Of a stretch of 6,035 nt of DNA, positions 5,029-6,035 are shown piece after piece. Made by a program: the position numbers and the translations under genes. Origin of the DNA: JBFIHF01 sp964411125 (GTDB lineage: Bacteria; Myxococcota_A; Bradymonadia; Bradymonadales; Bradymonadaceae). The DNA is taken from positions 1 to 6,035 of the forward strand of contig CAYPJU010000158.1 of NCBI GenBank assembly GCA_964411125.1, in the 5' to 3' direction. The notes beneath the pieces are model-generated. The model saw only the letters and a program-made list of their open reading frames with translations, searched no databases and was not told the DNA's origin. The first letter of the stretch is position 1; every line of letters begins with the position of its first letter.

Positions 5029-6035
5029 ATGGACACCACCGGAATCCGGTTTCTCGACCAACTGCCGATCGACGACGAGTCGGTCGTCTTCATGCGGGTC
5101 GATTTCAACGTGCCGCAGGACGACGACGGTAACGTCACCGACGATGCCCGGATCCGCGCGGCGCTCCCGTCGATCCGGTGGATCCTCGACCGCGGCGCGA
5201 AGCTGATCCTGGCGAGCCACCTCGGCCGCCCGTCGGGCAAGTTCGAGGAGAAGTACTCGATGGTCCCGGTCGGCGCGAAGCTCGCCGAGCTCGCCGAGGT
5301 GGAGGTCCTGATCCCCGACGAATACTTCGGGGACGACGTCATGGACGGCATCGAGCGCCTCAAACGCGGTCAGGTGATCCTGCTCGAAAACCTCCGCTTT
5401 CACGACGGCGAAAAGTCGGGGGACGAGGAGTTCGCGAAGGACCTGGCGAGCATCGCCGACTTCTACGTGAACGACGCGTTCGGGGTGTCGCACCGCAAAC
5501 ACGCGTCGGTGTACCAGATGGTCGAGCACTACCGCCGCGACCGAAAGGCCGCCGGCTTCCTCATCAAGCAGGAGATCGAAGCGCTCGGCGCCCTCCAGAA
5601 GAGCCCCAAGCGCCCCTTCCTCGCCGTGATGGGGGGCGCGAAGGTGTCCGACAAAATCTCGGTGCTCGAGTCGCTCCTCGACAAGGTCGACGCGATCCTC
5701 GTCGGTGGCGCCATGGCCTACACCTTCCTCGCCCAGCAGGGCCAGGAGGTCGGCAAGTCGATGGTCGAAGAGGACCACTTCGACACCGCCGAGGCCATCT
5801 TGCGCCGGGCCCGGAACTCGAGCAAACGGATCGAGCTCCCCGTCGATCACGTCGTCGCCCCGTCGATCGATACGGACGACGAGTCGAAGGTGGACGTGGT
5901 CGAACAGATCCCCGAAGACCTCGCCGGGTTCGACATCGGCCCGAAGACTGTCGCCGCCTACCGCGAGCTGATCGCGAAGGCGGGCACGATCTTCTGGAAC
6001 GGCCCGATGGGCGTCTTCGAGCACGACCTCTTCGC
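5029..6035 (+). CDS. pgk: Phosphoglycerate kinase, 3' end beyond the window
   Basis: This cytoplasmic monomeric kinase transfers the acyl phosphate of 1,3-bisphosphoglycerate to ADP, giving ATP and 3-phosphoglycerate. The window contains 335 complete codons of a protein that is normally about 390-400 residues long. The signature RVDFNVP is at 23-29, and substrate-binding basic residues are visible in SHLGRP (63-68), LLENLRF (118-124) and SHRKHAS (154-160). GGAKVSDK (202-209) and WNGPMGVFE (323-331) mark the nucleotide-binding domain. The missing C-terminus should hold the GGGDS motif and last helices. The ATG is 4 nt after the gap stop. The only Shine-Dalgarno-like sequence, GGTGA (5020-5024), overlaps that stop codon, so translation is probably coupled to gap. 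No frameshift or odd codon use is seen. Confidence 0.98.
   Translation, partial: MDTTGIRFLDQLPIDDESVVFMRVDFNVPQDDDGNVTDDARIRAALPSIRWILDRGAKLILASHLGRPSGKFEEKYSMVPVGAKLAELAEVEVLIPDEYFGDDVMDGIERLKRGQVILLENLRFHDGEKSGDEEFAKDLASIADFYVNDAFGVSHRKHASVYQMVEHYRRDRKAAGFLIKQEIEALGALQKSPKRPFLAVMGGAKVSDKISVLESLLDKVDAILVGGAMAYTFLAQQGQEVGKSMVEEDHFDTAEAILRRARNSSKRIELPVDHVVAPSIDTDDESKVDVVEQIPEDLAGFDIGPKTVAAYRELIAKAGTIFWNGPMGVFEHDLF

Noticed and set aside
3987..5363. A 458-codon open frame on the minus strand across gap and pgk
   Set aside because: It is antisense to two highly conserved genes. Long antisense frames are expected from GC-rich third positions, and its Val/Arg/Asp-rich translation resembles no protein.
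4996..6024. A 342-codon minus-strand open frame opposite pgk
   Set aside because: It is a codon-bias shadow of pgk with low-complexity composition.

Overview
The window looks like chromosomal DNA from a high-GC Gram-negative bacterium. A Myxococcota or Bradymonadales-type deltaproteobacterial lineage is my best guess. The reasons are the GC-rich third codon positions, two lipobox signal peptides, and a cysteine-rich lipoprotein with a 'YGDGxCDxFCxxPDPDC' module, a style common in those groups. The assignment is an inference; there is no rRNA or other marker in the window.

Minus-strand block (68-3657). Read in transcription order, the first gene is a 272-aa cysteine-rich lipoprotein (2839-3657) carrying five tandem six-cysteine repeats. 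A structured intergenic stretch follows (2642-2838) with a heptanucleotide-period array, a GC hairpin, a second short heptamer cluster and a nested palindrome against the next gene's ribosome binding site. Then come three tightly overlapping genes: an M20-family metallo-dipeptidase (1280-2641), a lipoprotein with a C-terminal glutaredoxin-like CASC domain (436-1287, TTG start) and a small DUF423-type membrane protein (68-439, GTG start). The 8-nt and 4-nt overlaps mark these three as one translationally coupled operon. A stem-loop lies beyond the last stop.

Divergent region (3658-4016). This 359-bp non-coding spacer separates the lipoprotein from the glycolytic genes. It holds a sigma-54-like sequence facing the lipoprotein, a C-rich tract whose complement has G-quadruplex potential, and a perfect 10-bp palindrome just upstream of gap.

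Plus-strand block (4017-6035). gap (type I glyceraldehyde-3-phosphate dehydrogenase, complete) is followed after 4 nt by pgk (phosphoglycerate kinase, cut by the window end). They catalyse consecutive steps of lower glycolysis and gluconeogenesis and are almost certainly co-transcribed.

No mobile-element gene, RNA gene or CRISPR array is visible. The coding content is mostly ordinary. The least explained material is the repeat lipoprotein and the dense set of repeats and palindromes between 2642 and 2850.
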